Made by a program: the position numbers and the translations under genes. Below, piece by piece: positions 36,296 to 48,963 of a stretch of DNA of 64,000 nucleotides. The notes beneath the pieces are model-generated. The model had not been told where the DNA came from. It made no database searches and worked only from the letters and a program-made list of their open reading frames with translations. Where the stretch lies: NCBI GenBank assembly GCA_033439265.1, contig JAVTVX010000035.1, positions 17,262,001 through 17,326,000 on the forward strand, given 5' to 3'. Every line of letters begins with the position of its first letter. Position 1 is the stretch's first letter. This DNA comes from Dillenia suffruticosa. Its lineage: Eukaryota; Streptophyta; Magnoliopsida; Dilleniales; Dilleniaceae.

Positions 36296-37772
36296 AAAAG
36301 GGGTTTATGTATTTTAAAAGGGTTAGGGGTTATTTTGTGAAAACTTGGAGTTGAGGGGATTATTTTGTAAAAGCAAAAGATAGGGTGAAAACATTAAAAA
36401 AAAAAAAAAATCAAGGGGTTGAGGGGTTAAAACAAGAGGACCAACCAACTTTTATTCTAGTTTCGTACTTTTTTGCCTATCAACCCAAGGAACTACAAAA
36501 TAAAAACTACAAGTAAAAAAAGATACAATAATCTAGCTAAATTTAGGGTTTTTATCAACTAAGATTTCTCTAAGTAGAAATCTTCTATAGAGAGGTCGAC
36601 TGGCACCTTTGAAGAGTACCGTAGTATGAAAAATTCGAGACGTTACATTCTTAATCCTTGGGCACTTCAAGGATTAGTTCTTCATCTTCTTTTACATTTG
36701 ATTCTCCACTACCCGAACTCAAAACCATATATAATAGAAACAGCGATTTGATCAAGTGAAACTATATGAAGAATTCGAGTTTCAACTCACTTGCAAAAAA
36801 ACAAGTATAAAATCTTATGAGGAAGAGAGAGAAACCTAGAAAGTGAAATCTATAATTTAATGAGAGATTTTCTTGAAATCATCTACAACGGAAGTTAATT
36901 AAATGTAGTTTTTCGGATAGAAGTGAAATTTGTAAATTTAAAAAATCATTGTACGGGTAGAACAACCCCAAAGCATGGTTTGCAAGGTTCTTGTTTACAA
37001 TGAAGACATTTGGTTATAAGGAATATAATTTGAATCATTCTTTGTTTATAAAATAGAAAGATGAAAGAGTTTTGTTCTTATATGTTGATGATGTGGTCCC
37101 AATAGGAGAAAGGCCAATGAGAAATGAAAGTATTATAGGAATATTTGGCTGCTCTAGATGGATGTTATAAGATATGTTGAATTATTTAGTGTGCATAAGA
37201 TGTGCATGTCTATTAACCTTAAATTGTGGTTGAACTTGCAATCCCAAATGATTGTAGTTTAGTGGCTTTCTGTGTCGTTTGTATTATTTATTTATTTTTA
37301 TATAACATTGATGTGTAATTACTCAATGTACTTTTATTCTAAAAAATGAATTGAAGTATGTTTAAATAGAAATAAATAATAATAAAGTTTCCTTGTCATA
37401 ATACACCACCCAAACCAGAAAAATTGTATTTACTTGATGCTATTAAAATTGGTAATAAAACAAGCGAAACAAATTTTAAAATTGACGAAAGCAAAATCGA
37501 CAATTAAGCAAATGAAGCCTATCTTTTCACCAAGAAGAACAAATTCGAAAGTTATATTGGTTCAGTTATCTTCTTTACTTTGATAACCTCCTACATTCTT
37601 GTCATCCTTTTTTTTTTTTTTAAATCAACTTTTCTGTTTCTATTTTCGTTGGGAATGTCAAACTTGTATGATGTATGATTCTAATAAAACTATATATCTC
37701 GAAAAAAATTAGACAAATTTTAATTAATAAGAACATATGTCAGTTAATATCAAGCATGACAAAGGATTGATG
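36296..37772. other. Spacer with possible copia fragment
   Basis: This is mostly AT-rich spacer. Near 37060-37110 the plus strand reads DERVLFLYVDDVVPIG in one frame, which resembles the YVDD region of Ty1/copia reverse transcriptase. With stops around it, it would be a small remnant. Nothing else is recognised. Confidence 0.4.
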
Positions 37773-38895
37773 TTATTCAAATTTGGTCACTTGATAAACC
37801 CGATGTTGTCCCTCTGTAGTACCTTTCCTCATCAAATTCATTGCAGTATACTTGCTATTTTGCGCAACTTCCTTATGGTTCATTTGATCAGAACAGCTTA
37901 ATCCTATACTGAAATAAGGCTGGCGAGTTTCTGAGCCATTGTCTTTGTCATGACTTCCGATAGATAGTGTGAGCTCCAGCTGATTCTCTCTATCCAAAGC
38001 ACGCTTCATGCTAGCTCTTGCTTGGTAATTCTCTACAATGGCAATGGGATCTCCACTTGACTTCATTTCTTCTTCAGTTGCAGGCCATTTAAGATCGAAA
38101 CATGTTGGCATTTTTGCATAGTCACCAGACCAGCCTACACTTTGATCCTGTGAGCTATGATCTTCTCTTATAGTAGTCTGTCCATATTGGAGATTTTTAT
38201 GCTCACATGACGCTTTGTTGGTGCTGCTCAACCAGCCTGGAGTGGCTCTTGATGCCTTTGATAGTGGAGTCCAAAATCTATCCTTTTCAACTTGACTTTT
38301 TAGCTCATTCATTAATTTGTTCTGAGTCATGTATAATCGATGGAGTTCTCTCACCTGCATATTGTGTAACATGTTAAAGCATTTGCAACGAAAATGCCGA
38401 GATGGGAATTTATTTATTTATTTCCAGATTATTGGTTTGATTCTGAATTTTTTTTTTTTTTTTTTTTTTTTTAAGAAAACTTGTCCAGCAAGGGTGAAAT
38501 CATGAACGTGTTTATGGCAAAGACAAGGAGCAGAGGTAGTGCTAGCTAGGTTTGAATTCAATCAAATAAAGTTTAGAGTTGCTACTTCGTAGTGCGATCA
38601 GCAGCAAGATGATGGGAGAAAGCAAGCAAGTGTATAACCTATCGACAAAGAGAGTAGAGAGCAAGTAAATTTTTTTTTTTTTAAATATTACACCAATAAG
38701 AGTATTATATTTGATCATATCTGAAAAACTATATATTAGTGTTATAAGTATTGGGATATCATTTGTTACCTGATGTCTGAAAATATGTTCGTGCATCAAC
38801 ATTGTGCTCTTAATTGAGTCGATGTCGTAGCATTCAAATCTGCAATCCATCAAACTCTCCTTTGGTAGTTCTTTGTATTGGGTACGCCCTTCCAT
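37773..38895 (-). CDS. Short DUF863-like plant protein
   Basis: There are two exons on the minus strand, 38770-38895 and 37773-38354, joined by a GT-AG intron of about 415 bp. They give an open frame of 235 residues. The start at 38895 (MEGRTQYKELPK) is the first ATG that gives a family-like N-terminus, though the frame is open upstream. The diagnostic part spans the splice junction: MLMHEHIFRHQ then VRELHRLYMTQNKLMNELK, matching the conserved EHE.VF..QV.ELHRLY..Q..LM motif of plant DUF863 proteins. A second family-like stretch, ENQLELTLSIG, is near the C-terminus. DUF863 proteins are usually several times longer, so this is a short member or a truncated one. Biochemical role is unknown; helical and hydrophilic composition suggests a non-membrane protein. 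Confidence 0.75.
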
Positions 38896-39629
38896 GCCAG
38901 CATTTCTAATGGATATCACAAAAAAGTTTTTCCTATTCGGAGCCAAAAGAAGAGAAAGCAATAATCAAAGTTTTATAAAAGCCGATTCACATGCATTATT
39001 AGGTATTATTTGGTCAATTTACTTTGACTTTTAGCTATTATATGTATTAAATCTTGTGTAATAAACCGTAGGTCAGCCTACACTAATCAAAAAGAAAATA
39101 CAAAAAATAAAATTACTATTAACAATAAAGTTGAAAATAAAACTAGACATCAGATATCCTCACCCTTTTCTTTTCTTGTGAGATTCAAGTTATCTGCAGT
39201 GCAACCTCTATGAGCTGCAATCCGAATGTTCGACTTCCGCTTTATCCAATTTAGCTATAACTCAAGTGATGCGATCTTCAAAACATTTACGTTACATAAG
39301 AAAGAAAAAGGTAAAAGATTTGTTAACATACCTGGGTGCACTAACATCCAACTGATAATGGTACCCTAATCATTCAACATCTTCAAGAACTAAGCTCCAG
39401 TAGGCTTTTATCCTCCATGCGGACGGAACAATCTAAGCTCAAAAACTATGGCGAATTCGGGGCCGGTCTTTCCTTTGCCTGCTGACAACTGGTCTATCAC
39501 TTTTTCTTAATAGAGGACATCTTTCTCTGTCTCACTAAAAAAAAAAAAAAACATAAGGTTTAATAATTCCTTCTTGACAGGCTGTGCATGAGAAAGGGAG
39601 GGGTGCAAGAGCCGGAGGGATAGCAATGC

Positions 39630-39688
<59 letters not shown>

Positions 39689-40304
39689 TGTTGTTGTATC
39701 TTAAGAAAATGTAATGTAAGCCAATGTAGGCCGGTGATGAAGATATATTCTAGACAGAGACAGATCTTGCACGACAACGAAGATAATGTCAGATCGATGG
39801 AGAAGTCATTTTCTCTCTCGTTTGTGGAAATCCAGATATGCCCACTTGATTATTCCTCCGTACATTACTATTTACCGTCACCCAACATTTTACTGTGTTG
39901 TAAAAGCATATTTCGTCCTTCATTTTATCATATGCCAAAATGGTGGGTACGGCCCTTGCTGGCGCATGATTATGTATGATTTTGAGTCACAATTATCATT
40001 TTTTTTAAAATAATATTATTATATCTCTATTAAAGTTTTTAACATTGTGTTTGGTTTTTAAGAAAATTATTAAAAAAATAGAAAATGATTCTATATGTAT
40101 ATTTATTAAAGTCTTCCAAAATCTAAGAGGAATATTATTCACAATGGAAGGAAAAAAAATAGTTTCATAGAAATTTTATGGAGGATAATTTTTCTACATG
40201 AAAATGAGAAGTGAAGGAAAAAAAAAAATTAACAATGATAAAATGGATTTAATCATAATCTTCAATATCATGTAACTATAGTGATCAGTCTCTTTTTTCC
40301 CTCA
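38896..40304. other. Upstream spacer of the DUF863-like gene
   Basis: This probably contains the promoter and any 5' UTR exon of the minus-strand DUF863-like gene. A compound GT/GA microsatellite lies at 39629-39687. I could not assign a TATA box or leader exon. Confidence 0.4.
39629..39687. repeat. Compound (GT)n(GA)n microsatellite
   Basis: About 9 GT units run directly into about 20 GA units. The arginine/glutamate-rich frames across it are repeat artefacts. Confidence 0.95.
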
Positions 40305-40400
40305 TTATCGGTATCGGGAATATATTCCGACTAATTCAATTCAAATATATGTGAGAGCTCTATTTAGGAGATAATTCTCTTAATATAGTATTTTTTATTT
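40305..40400 (-). mobile_element. Diverged SINE fragment (copy 3)
   Basis: Read on the minus strand, the segment holds ggagagctc-like sequence, then aattgaattagtcggaatata and cccgatacc. This follows the order of the body of the SINE copies at 26.1 and 36.1 kb. The tRNA head is missing or unrecognisable and there is no clear target duplication. Confidence 0.5.
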
Positions 40401-42882
40401 CCAAGTTTCAAACTAGTGTCTAAACATTTCAGCATATTGTACCTAGATCTTGTATATAATGCAAAAGACGTATATTTATATATATGTGTGTGTGTATATG
40501 TTTACATCCAAAATTAAAATGATAATCTAAAAATTAAGATGAATAAATTTTAACTGAGATATTTGATGCTAAATAAATTTTAAATTATTCAATGCAAACA
40601 AAATGTCTTTTTAAAAAGAAATTTCTAAAATTTAGATCGTTACAAAATATTTAAAATGAAAATTTAAATAGTCTATTATCAAATATACAATAATAAAGAA
40701 ATTTTAGATATCCAACAACAAAGGAATTTTCTCTCCATGTGTCATGCTCAATGTAGCTGAAGTTAAAATTTTTACGAGACGATGCTATGGTTTCAATTGA
40801 ATTGATTATTGAACTTCCTTAAGGATGTACGCTTAAATTGAAGTTTTAATGCAAATTTATTCATTTTCTTGATAGTTGCTTATGGATTATATTAAAATAT
40901 TTACATTGGTGTTGATTTATCTGATTTAAATTATTGCAATTCGGCTTGCACCATTTGATCGTTATTGAAAAGGACTTTGAAGACCCTATTGAGGTATTAT
41001 CAAGCATTCTAAAGCAAAGTACTCAAAATCAAGTATAGAGATCCAATTGCGATTGTTCAGAAAATTGTTTCTTCAATGATGCTAAAATTTTGAAATAAGT
41101 ATGAATAAAACCAGAGGTTTTGAAAAAAAGGTATGGGTGCATACAGGTGCCGGCTATACTTGCCAGGACGGTATCGTATAAATATTAATATACTCAATTG
41201 GTAATTAAAAAAGTTAATATTGATATTATACTGTTACGTCGGTAGATTAAGATTTTTAAAAAAGAAAAAATAGTATCAATTGAATTATAATTTATTAATA
41301 AATGTTACAAATTATTATTTTTATACTTAGACGTTAACAAACTACATATATTATCTTTGATTAACATCCGCAACTCAAAGTAAATATGGAGTACCACAAC
41401 CCAGTCTTACCGTTTTGCAGGTACGCAGTGATTATCGGGTGTTTACAAAATGACAGTAAGTTGCGGATCTTGTGCAATCTATTACAACCGTCAACAGGTG
41501 ATATTTTTTATTTTTTAAATTACCAAAAAAAAAAAAAAAGACAGGTGATATTTTTTATTATTATTTTTTTGGGAGTTAGCGACTTCGAGTCTAGTTCGTT
41601 TGGCTTTGTTTTTGATTAATTTTTATTTTTGATTTATAAACTAATATAAAAAATACAGATTAAAAATTTAAGTGATAAACTATTTATCAATTTTATTTAA
41701 AAACACTTTTATAATTTGTAAACTTAATGAAATTATAATAAAAGTTAATTGACATTACAATTTTATAAACAATTTATAAACAGAATATATTCATAAATAA
41801 TTATAAAATATTTATAAATTAAATATAAATATTTTGAGTTCATAAATATTATAAATATTTAAAATTCATATTTTTTGAAAGTTTTTCTAAATTCATAAAA
41901 AATAATAAATAAACAATTTACATTTCCTATCAATGTTGAAATAGTATTTATTTATTTTTTAGTTTATATATATGAAAAAATTATAATACTTGAAATAATC
42001 AGGGATAATTTCGTTAGTCCCGATATTTTTATTAAAATAGTCAGGTAAAAGTTCATCTAAGGAGTTTCTTATTTTTCTCTCTTTCTTATTCATTTATTTA
42101 TTTTTTTACTAAAAAAGTAGACAGTTTTAAAAAAACCCGTTTATTCAAATTTTTAGTTTTAACCGGATTTTAATTTTTTTTTTCAAAGTTAGCTTCGTGT
42201 TTATAGCAGCTGTGTTCATGTTGGCGATTTCTATGTGAATTCGGCGAGTCGTCCCTTCCTACGTGCTCCCCCACTGATACAGTGACACACCAACCATGCC
42301 CCTCCCCTCCCCGTGATCCCTATAGCAGTTGCAAGAAGAAATGTTATCCATTATGTAGTCCTAAATTTACAAACCTTCCATTGGGAAAAAAAAAGTAGGC
42401 GTACACTCAAAATTCTTAATGCAATTCATAAAATTAAATTTTATACTTTGATTAGTGAGAGATTTTAGTTGACTTGTGGATTTTTGTACTTGGACAGAAC
42501 ACTTACACATTTATGTCCATCTGTTATCAAATGCTTTGTTTCCTCCGGAATAAATGACATGAAAAAAATGCAATCACTAAGCTAGTTAGAAATTATAAAG
42601 TTATTTTATTTTTTTTCTTTTTTTCCTCATTATATTGAAATTCTTTTCTTTTTGTCTGGAAAAAAGTAAGAAAAGATAGTCACTGTAAACAATATTAAAC
42701 TTGAAATGCAATATTGCTCGAATCAGATTTTTACCCGTCACTCACTTTTTCTGTTGTGGTATATCCCATCACTCGCATGTTTTCTTCCACGTGTTACCAT
42801 CAATAAATTAACGAATATATGAAATCAGATTTTCCCACTTGTCATAGATCCTCTTTCCCTGTGGTGTATCAAAGAAAATGCA

Positions 42883-42921
<39 letters not shown>

Positions 42922-43999
42922 GTCAAGGGTATTTCCCCATCAGAAGAGAATCAATGATTCATGACTGAAGGGTTGAAAGAAATGTTTGATCAGATCTGGA
43001 ATTTTGCCTTGAGATCTGAGATGGGAAAAGGGTAACTTCCAGGCTCATCGCTTTCCTCCAAAAGCTAAACCCCAAAAACAGCCACAAGCCCCGCACGAAC
43101 ATATCCCAAGTTTTCGTACTTATTATTATTTAAATAAAACTAAGGAATCAAGGATAATTAGGTTATTGAGATGAAATATTAAATTTTTTAAAATATATTT
43201 AAAATTTAAAATTTAAAAATAAAAAAATTATATTAAAAGAATTATATCTTTAATTGAGTGTTATAAATATTAGAATTAGATTAATTAAAATATAATTCTT
43301 GATTTCTTGAAGAAAAAAAAAAAAAAAACTAAGGAGAGCCCATGACACTGACACGAATATATTCATTCACATGGCTTAGCCCATTATCCTATTCGTATGC
43401 CTTCTCTTGTCTTTTTGCTTACTTGTGTCGATTCAATATCTAAAATGAGTTTGGTCCATCGGGGTCCAGGACCCAAAGAGTCGTGTTTATTATGAGTAAT
43501 TTTTTTATGCACGAAGTAGCAATTGTATGAGTACACCTATGTCTCAACGATAGACTCAGGCAAAACCCTAGACCTTGCTTCTCTGCTGCAAAGCAAATAG
43601 CTTTCTTTCTTTTGATTGAGAAAATTAAAGCGGCTAAAGTGATTAAGCGTGTATCAAGACTTTTGGTTGCTTCAACTCTGAAATTCATCGGTATTTCCCC
43701 TAATTGGGTTGGTCAATTTAGCTTTAGCTGAGGCACAAAAGACCCTTGGATCATTCTGTTTGTGCCCAAGTTCTCCATCGTGTCCCTACTACTAATATGT
43801 CACCCTTTGATCTTGATAGTACTTGGTTTAATAGCAAAAACTTTTTATACTTTCGTAAGATCCCAACTCTTTTATAATCATCCGATAATAAAGAAAATCT
43901 ATAACAAATTCAAACTTCCCTTAATCTCTTAGAATTTTAATTCTCTTGGACTTTTGAAAAGGAAGAAAACATTTCTAAATTCCAAAATTTTCTTAATCT
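40401..43999. other. AT-rich spacer without recognised gene
   Basis: This is strongly AT-rich (especially 41640-42010 and 43150-43330), with a CT microsatellite at 42886-42917. Short frames only. It may contain old transposon debris that I cannot assign. Confidence 0.45.
42886..42917. repeat. CT microsatellite
   Basis: A (CT)n run of about 16 units, near-perfect. Confidence 0.95.
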
Positions 44000-44690
44000 A
44001 AAAAAAATTTAAATTTTTTAAATGTTTTTTACTATAATCCCTACTATTTCGGAAGATCTCATACAAAAGAAAACTAGAGTTTTCTATATTCCTTGGAAGG
44101 CTATATATACAAAACAAAGGTAACCCATCAGGGTATGTTTACATTCTGATAGCTACACACTCAATTTTTACATACAATCAGAGATACGACTTCATACCCA
44201 ATTCTACATACAATCAAAGGTATAGTTTCATGCCCAATTCAATATATAATCAGAGATATGGCTTTATATTCATACATATAGATTGCATCATATGACATTA
44301 TCTACACATATGTATCTCTCTGTACACAATACATATGGGGGCAATGGGTTTAAAGCTATAGGCAACCCTCTATCTTTTCTCTTTCATTACTCATTTTGAC
44401 TTGAGCATCCAAGTCTCCCTGTTGGGCCAGCCCTGATGGGATTTTTGTAGATGGATGACAATCCAACCGAAATACCGACATTGGTCAACTCTATATATGG
44501 CACACAGAGCCAATATAGAGCTATAGTTTGGGCTTTCTCCAAGTTTCCCATCCTAAAAGATCTAGTGAAATTCTCGACACCAGATCCCCACTCGAGCTGA
44601 AAGAGCAATTATTTGTGGGGTCAAAAATCCCTCCAATCGATTCACGCTGTCCATGGGAACGACTAATTGATTAGCCGAAAAAACTCCATA
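44000..44690 (+). mobile_element. Putative LTR end and primer-binding region of a gypsy remnant
   Basis: A ctatatatac TATA-like box near 44101 and a run of LTR-like sequence are followed by ccctccaatcgattcacgctgtccatgggaacgac (44625-44665 region). The end of that string resembles the ggcgcc-tctgtgggaac start of Ty3/gypsy internal regions. This is an architectural match only; I found no convincing sequence match to the putative 3' LTR at 48964-50345. Confidence 0.35.
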
Positions 44691-45533
44691 GTTTGTTTCG
44701 CTTGTCTCTCCTATTACCATCCCTCCCTCCTCAGGACGACTCTTGGCATTAGAGAACTCAACTACAATCCTAATCCATCAAATGTCTCGATTTAATAATT
44801 TCTATCCATAGCCTAACATTATTTTGATAGTATTTCAATATTCTTAATTAGTCGTTCCACACTGAAATTTTATCTTATGCTTATCGTGACAATTATATTT
44901 CTATTCTACATGCTCTAACACTTTTTCATAGCATTTCGATTGTGTCGACCTTGTAGCAATCAAAAATGACTTTTGATTAGTGATAACACAATTAGGGGCC
45001 CCCCCATTAAGAACTCTCTCAATTCCACATCTCAAGACGCGTCGTCAATACGAGTCCTAGTGCCCGACCAAGTAGATGCGACTTACTCTCTCGATTTTCA
45101 TGTCATTCAAGCCACTTAGTCTCATATCTTGTCCTACTTAAGACTGACAATTTGAGTTCACTAATTCTTATTCACAGCTTACTATTACTTTGTTAGTATT
45201 TTGGTATTGTTAACAAATTGTTATGATCTAAATCTTGCTTTATGTTCATCGTAACAATAACATTCCTATTTGGCATACTCCGTTATTTTTCTATTATATC
45301 TTGACTAACGACAGTTTAGCATACCTCTTAGCACCTGAGCACTCAATTGTGATATGAATCCATCGAATGCCCTGGCATCTATGAAATTCTAGTCTATCAC
45401 AATCTCTTATTCGCAAGCGCACTCTCTCGACTGAACGAACATATCGTCAATAAGGGATATATTTCCCAGACGAGTAAACACGGTTCACTCACTCAGCTAT
45501 ACACCTGATTCGATACAGGATCCAACTCCCACT

Positions 45534-45675
45534 CTTGGCTTTACACATCAGATGGTATCCTCTCGGCTATAAGCCTAACATGGTATTCTCTCGGTTATAT
45601 GCTTTATATGGTATTCTTTTGACTTTACGCCTCAAATGGTATTTCTCTTAGCTGTATATCTCACGTGATAAATCA
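45534..45675 (+). repeat. About 28-bp tandem repeat
   Basis: Five diverged units start near 45534, 45562, 45590, 45618 and 45647. Each is of the form ctcggct-tataagcct-aaCATGGTATTCT. The unit wording is close to part of the 86-bp repeat at 47971-48430, so both probably belong to the same retroelement. A further run of short gatc/ggtcactcgatct repeats occupies about 46245-46560. Confidence 0.7.
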
Positions 45676-46634
45676 GATTTCTGTTTATATATAAGTCTCG
45701 ATGCCTGGACAGGATTCAACTCCCTTTCTCTTGATCTTCTATTTATATATGGGTCTCGGCCCTTAGATGGGATTTGACTCATTTTCTCTTGGTCTTTTGT
45801 GGCTACTACTGCCTAACTCCCTTTCTCTTGGCACCACATCATACCAGTTGCAACATTGCTCCAGCATACTCTCTCGGCTTTGAGGTTTAATACTCTCTCA
45901 AATACATCGCCCTCGATAACAACTCAACGCTTAAATCACTTCAATATATAATCAATGTAGGAATAAAAATACAAAGGTAACAAATGAATCTGTTTCATAT
46001 AACTTCTTATACGCTATACAGTATAGCAAAGGGAGCAAATTCTCTGTGATGAGATGAAACTGCTATCAATCTCCCGCCAAGCTCTCAGCAACTTGCGGCC
46101 TCGTCCCATTCTCTTTTGTTATGAAGTCTAGTCTCTCGTACTTATCGAGAGCTATGACTCCAGTTTAGTTTTCAGAGCTTATACTTTTACTTTTTATAAC
46201 ACAAGCACTCTGCACTCTTAGTCACTACTCTGTTGAACACTCTGGCTTAAATCTCCTGACCTTTTGGTCTCTTGACCTCTTGATCCTCCGGTCACTTGAT
46301 CTCCCAATCACTCGATCTCTGGTCACTCGATCCTCTGGTCACTTGATCTCTCATGATCACTTAATCCCATGGTTACTCAATCTCCCGATCACTTGATCCC
46401 CTGGCCACTCGATCTTTCGGTCCGATCTCCTGATCACTCAACTTCCCAGTCTCCCAACTTCTTGGTAATTTGATCTCTCGGTCCCCCAGTCTCTCGACCT
46501 CTTAGTCACCTAACCTCTTTTGGTTTCTCTACCTCTTAGTCTCGCAACCTCCTAGTCATTGGCACCTTCCGTATTTAATACTTCATTTTCATGCCTCTTT
46601 TGACTTATCAATTCACTCTACTCCTAAAACCATT

Positions 46635-47574
46635 CACTACTAGAAAATAAGGTATTAGCGATGGAAATATTCATCCCTGAAAGTAAAAAATCCATAGCTA
46701 AAAAGTATTAGTAACGGATTTTTTCTGTCACTGAAATCACCCTACTAAATATTACCGACGGATTAACATCTATTGCTAAATGTCAACGATGGAAAAAAAT
46801 TCGTCGCTAATCTATCGCTGATAGAATAAAATATATAAAAATATCAGTGATGAAAATTTCCGTAGTTGTACTCTTGGAGCCCTCAAGCGCATGCACTCCC
46901 CTTCATGCGCTCCCACACGTGCCTTAATGCTTGCCATCACGCACCCACACGCTCCCCTTGCGCCCACCCGTGCCCGCACGCGCCTTACCTGTTCGTGCCC
47001 GCCCATGCGTCGACTCCTTTATTTTGTGAAAATTTCCTCTCCAGCGCCTCCAGCCGGGTTCGTTCCTGTGCACAGTAAAAATATTAACAACACCACAACC
47101 ATCAGACCATAATGAGATATCTAATTTTATTCATTTTTATTAGTTATCTTTATTTTAGATTTTTTTCAATAATAATAAAATGAAACTTTATTATAAAATA
47201 ATAAAATATTAGCTTAAAATAAAATAATAAAATTTTTTTTAAAATAAAATAATATTATTCTTCTACAAAATAAAGTAAAAAGAAAAAGAAAAAAATTATT
47301 AAATAAAAAAATAAGAAAACAAAAAAACAAAAAATAAAAAAATAAAAAAATAAAAAGAAAAATATATGTCGATAATCCGTTACTAAAATTTCTGTCGGTA
47401 ATCTATCGTTGATAGCTATACATATTTTTTTTAATTTTTTTTATCCTTCATCACTACACCGACGGATTAGCGACAAAATATATTCATTGCTAAAAATTCC
47501 GTCGGTAATTCGTCGCTAATAGATTTATAATTTTTTTTTTACTATGGACCAGATTAGCGACGGAAATATTTCCG
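46635..47574. mobile_element. CACTA transposon remnant
   Basis: The remnant begins CACTACTAGAAAATAAGG, a typical CACTA TIR. It is filled with both orientations of a subterminal motif of the form TTAGCGACGGAA (for example attagcgatggaaat, ccgacggattagcgac, tcgtcgctaat). No matching TAGTG end is seen. The sequence stops at ttccgta next to gypsy integrase coding sequence, so the right end is lost. A GC-rich island (46870-47060) of C-rich short repeats lies inside; it shows no credible gene. Confidence 0.75.
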
Positions 47575-47576
47575 TA

Positions 47577-47878
47577 CAGAGCTACGAGATACTGCATCCT
47601 CTCAAATAGCCATCGACCAACAATAGATAGATTGGTATCACAACAAGAAGGTGAGGACAAGAACATTTAAACCAGAAGAACTAATCCTTCGGAGAGTAGA
47701 AGCAACGTGACAGCTACCTATATGGTTTTGCTGTGAAGGTCCATATCGGGTGCACTTAATAGTTCGACCAGGAACATACCAGCTCTGCCACCTTGATGAT
47801 TTTGTTGTTCCCAAAACCTGGAACTCAAACAACCTACGTGTCTACTATTTGTACACCTTGTCATTCGTCCAGTTTTGA
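47577..47878 (+). pseudogene. Ty3/gypsy integrase C-terminal remnant
   Basis: Plus-strand sequence reads as the end of a gypsy pol polyprotein. The pieces are an ELRDTA start, a WYHNKKV motif, LILRRVEAT, a CEGPYRV motif, RPGTYQL, LDD and KTWNSNNLR, ending at TGA 47876-47878. At least two in-frame stops break it (near 47623 and 47711). The rest of pol is missing; upstream is the CACTA remnant. Confidence 0.8.
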
Positions 47879-47970
47879 CATATGTTTCAGTTTATTAGTA
47901 AAAACACTGTCCTCTTTACATGATGTTATCTATCGAGTCCCTACTTTATTATTCTATTCAATACAATCAT

Positions 47971-48430
47971 CATCTCTTGGCTTTATACCTTACATGGGTT
48001 CTGCACCCATCCTTAGACAACATCCGAGATCTATCTACAGAGCGGTTGCCTTCTATCATCTCTTGACTCTATGCTGTACATGACTTCCATTCCCATTCTT
48101 AGCCAATATACGAGATCTATCTCCCAAGTGGGTGGTTCCCATCATCTCTTGGCTCTATGCCCTACGTGGGTTCTGTACCCATCCTTAGTTAACATACGGG
48201 ATCTATCTCTTGAGCGAGTGGCTCTTATCATCTCTTGACTCTACACCCTACATGGGTTCCAGACCCATCCTCAGCCAACATAAGGGATCTATCTCTCGTG
48301 CAGGTAACTACTATCATTTCTTGGCTTTATACCTTACATGGATTTTATACCCATCCTTGGCCAACATACGAGATCAATCTCCCGAGCAAGTAGTTACCAA
48401 CAATCTCTCGGCTCCATGCCTTTTACAGTA
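47971..48430 (+). repeat. 86-bp tandem repeat between pol and LTR
   Basis: Units start at 47971, 48057, 48143, 48229, 48315 and (partial) 48401, with an exact 86-bp spacing. Each contains catctcttggctctat, a tacatgggtt block, cccatcctt and a cgagatctatctc block. Spacing is constant although units differ at many bases. The array lies between the integrase end and the putative 3' LTR. Confidence 0.9.
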
Positions 48431-48963
48431 TGCTTTTGACTATGCACCTTAACATTCTACTAGATCCACAACCTAATAGTATCTTTCTGAGGACAAGTAA
48501 GCAAAGCTATCGTTCTGGCTCTAATGCCTTAACCAACCCATTCTAGCATTACCATTTGAGTCACTCTCCCATTTATGCATCTCAAACACAGTTCTTTTAA
48601 ACTATGTATGGATCAGATGTTTCTTTCTTAACAATAGCAAGATTGGCAAGTAAGTAATGAAAATTTTATTTCATAACAAGGAACATACATCAGAATACAT
48701 AATTGAATACGATAAAATAAGAGGGTTATATTTGTACATTGATATGTTAGTATATATTTTGACTAGATTACGCCAACGAAAAATTGTCTCAAAAAGGGCA
48801 AAACCAAAAAGTGCAACTTCAAGGAGTGTCCTGAAGTACTCCTTTGCCTTCCTAAATAGGTTAGCTCTCTGAATTCTACTTCTTCCTTTTGACAAACTAT
48901 CAAATGTCCTTTGAATAGCCTCCTAAGACTGACTGCGAGTCAAATGACCCTAGTTTAGCACCT

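Noticed and set aside
39584..39979. ORF over the GT/GA microsatellite
   Set aside because: Composition is a translated simple repeat, and the opposite strand gives an equally open Ser/Leu frame.
46866..47112. Overlapping Cys/His/Pro-rich ORFs in the GC-rich island
   Set aside because: Several overlapping frames are open because of repeated cccacacg-like sequence; none resembles a protein, and they lie inside a CACTA remnant.
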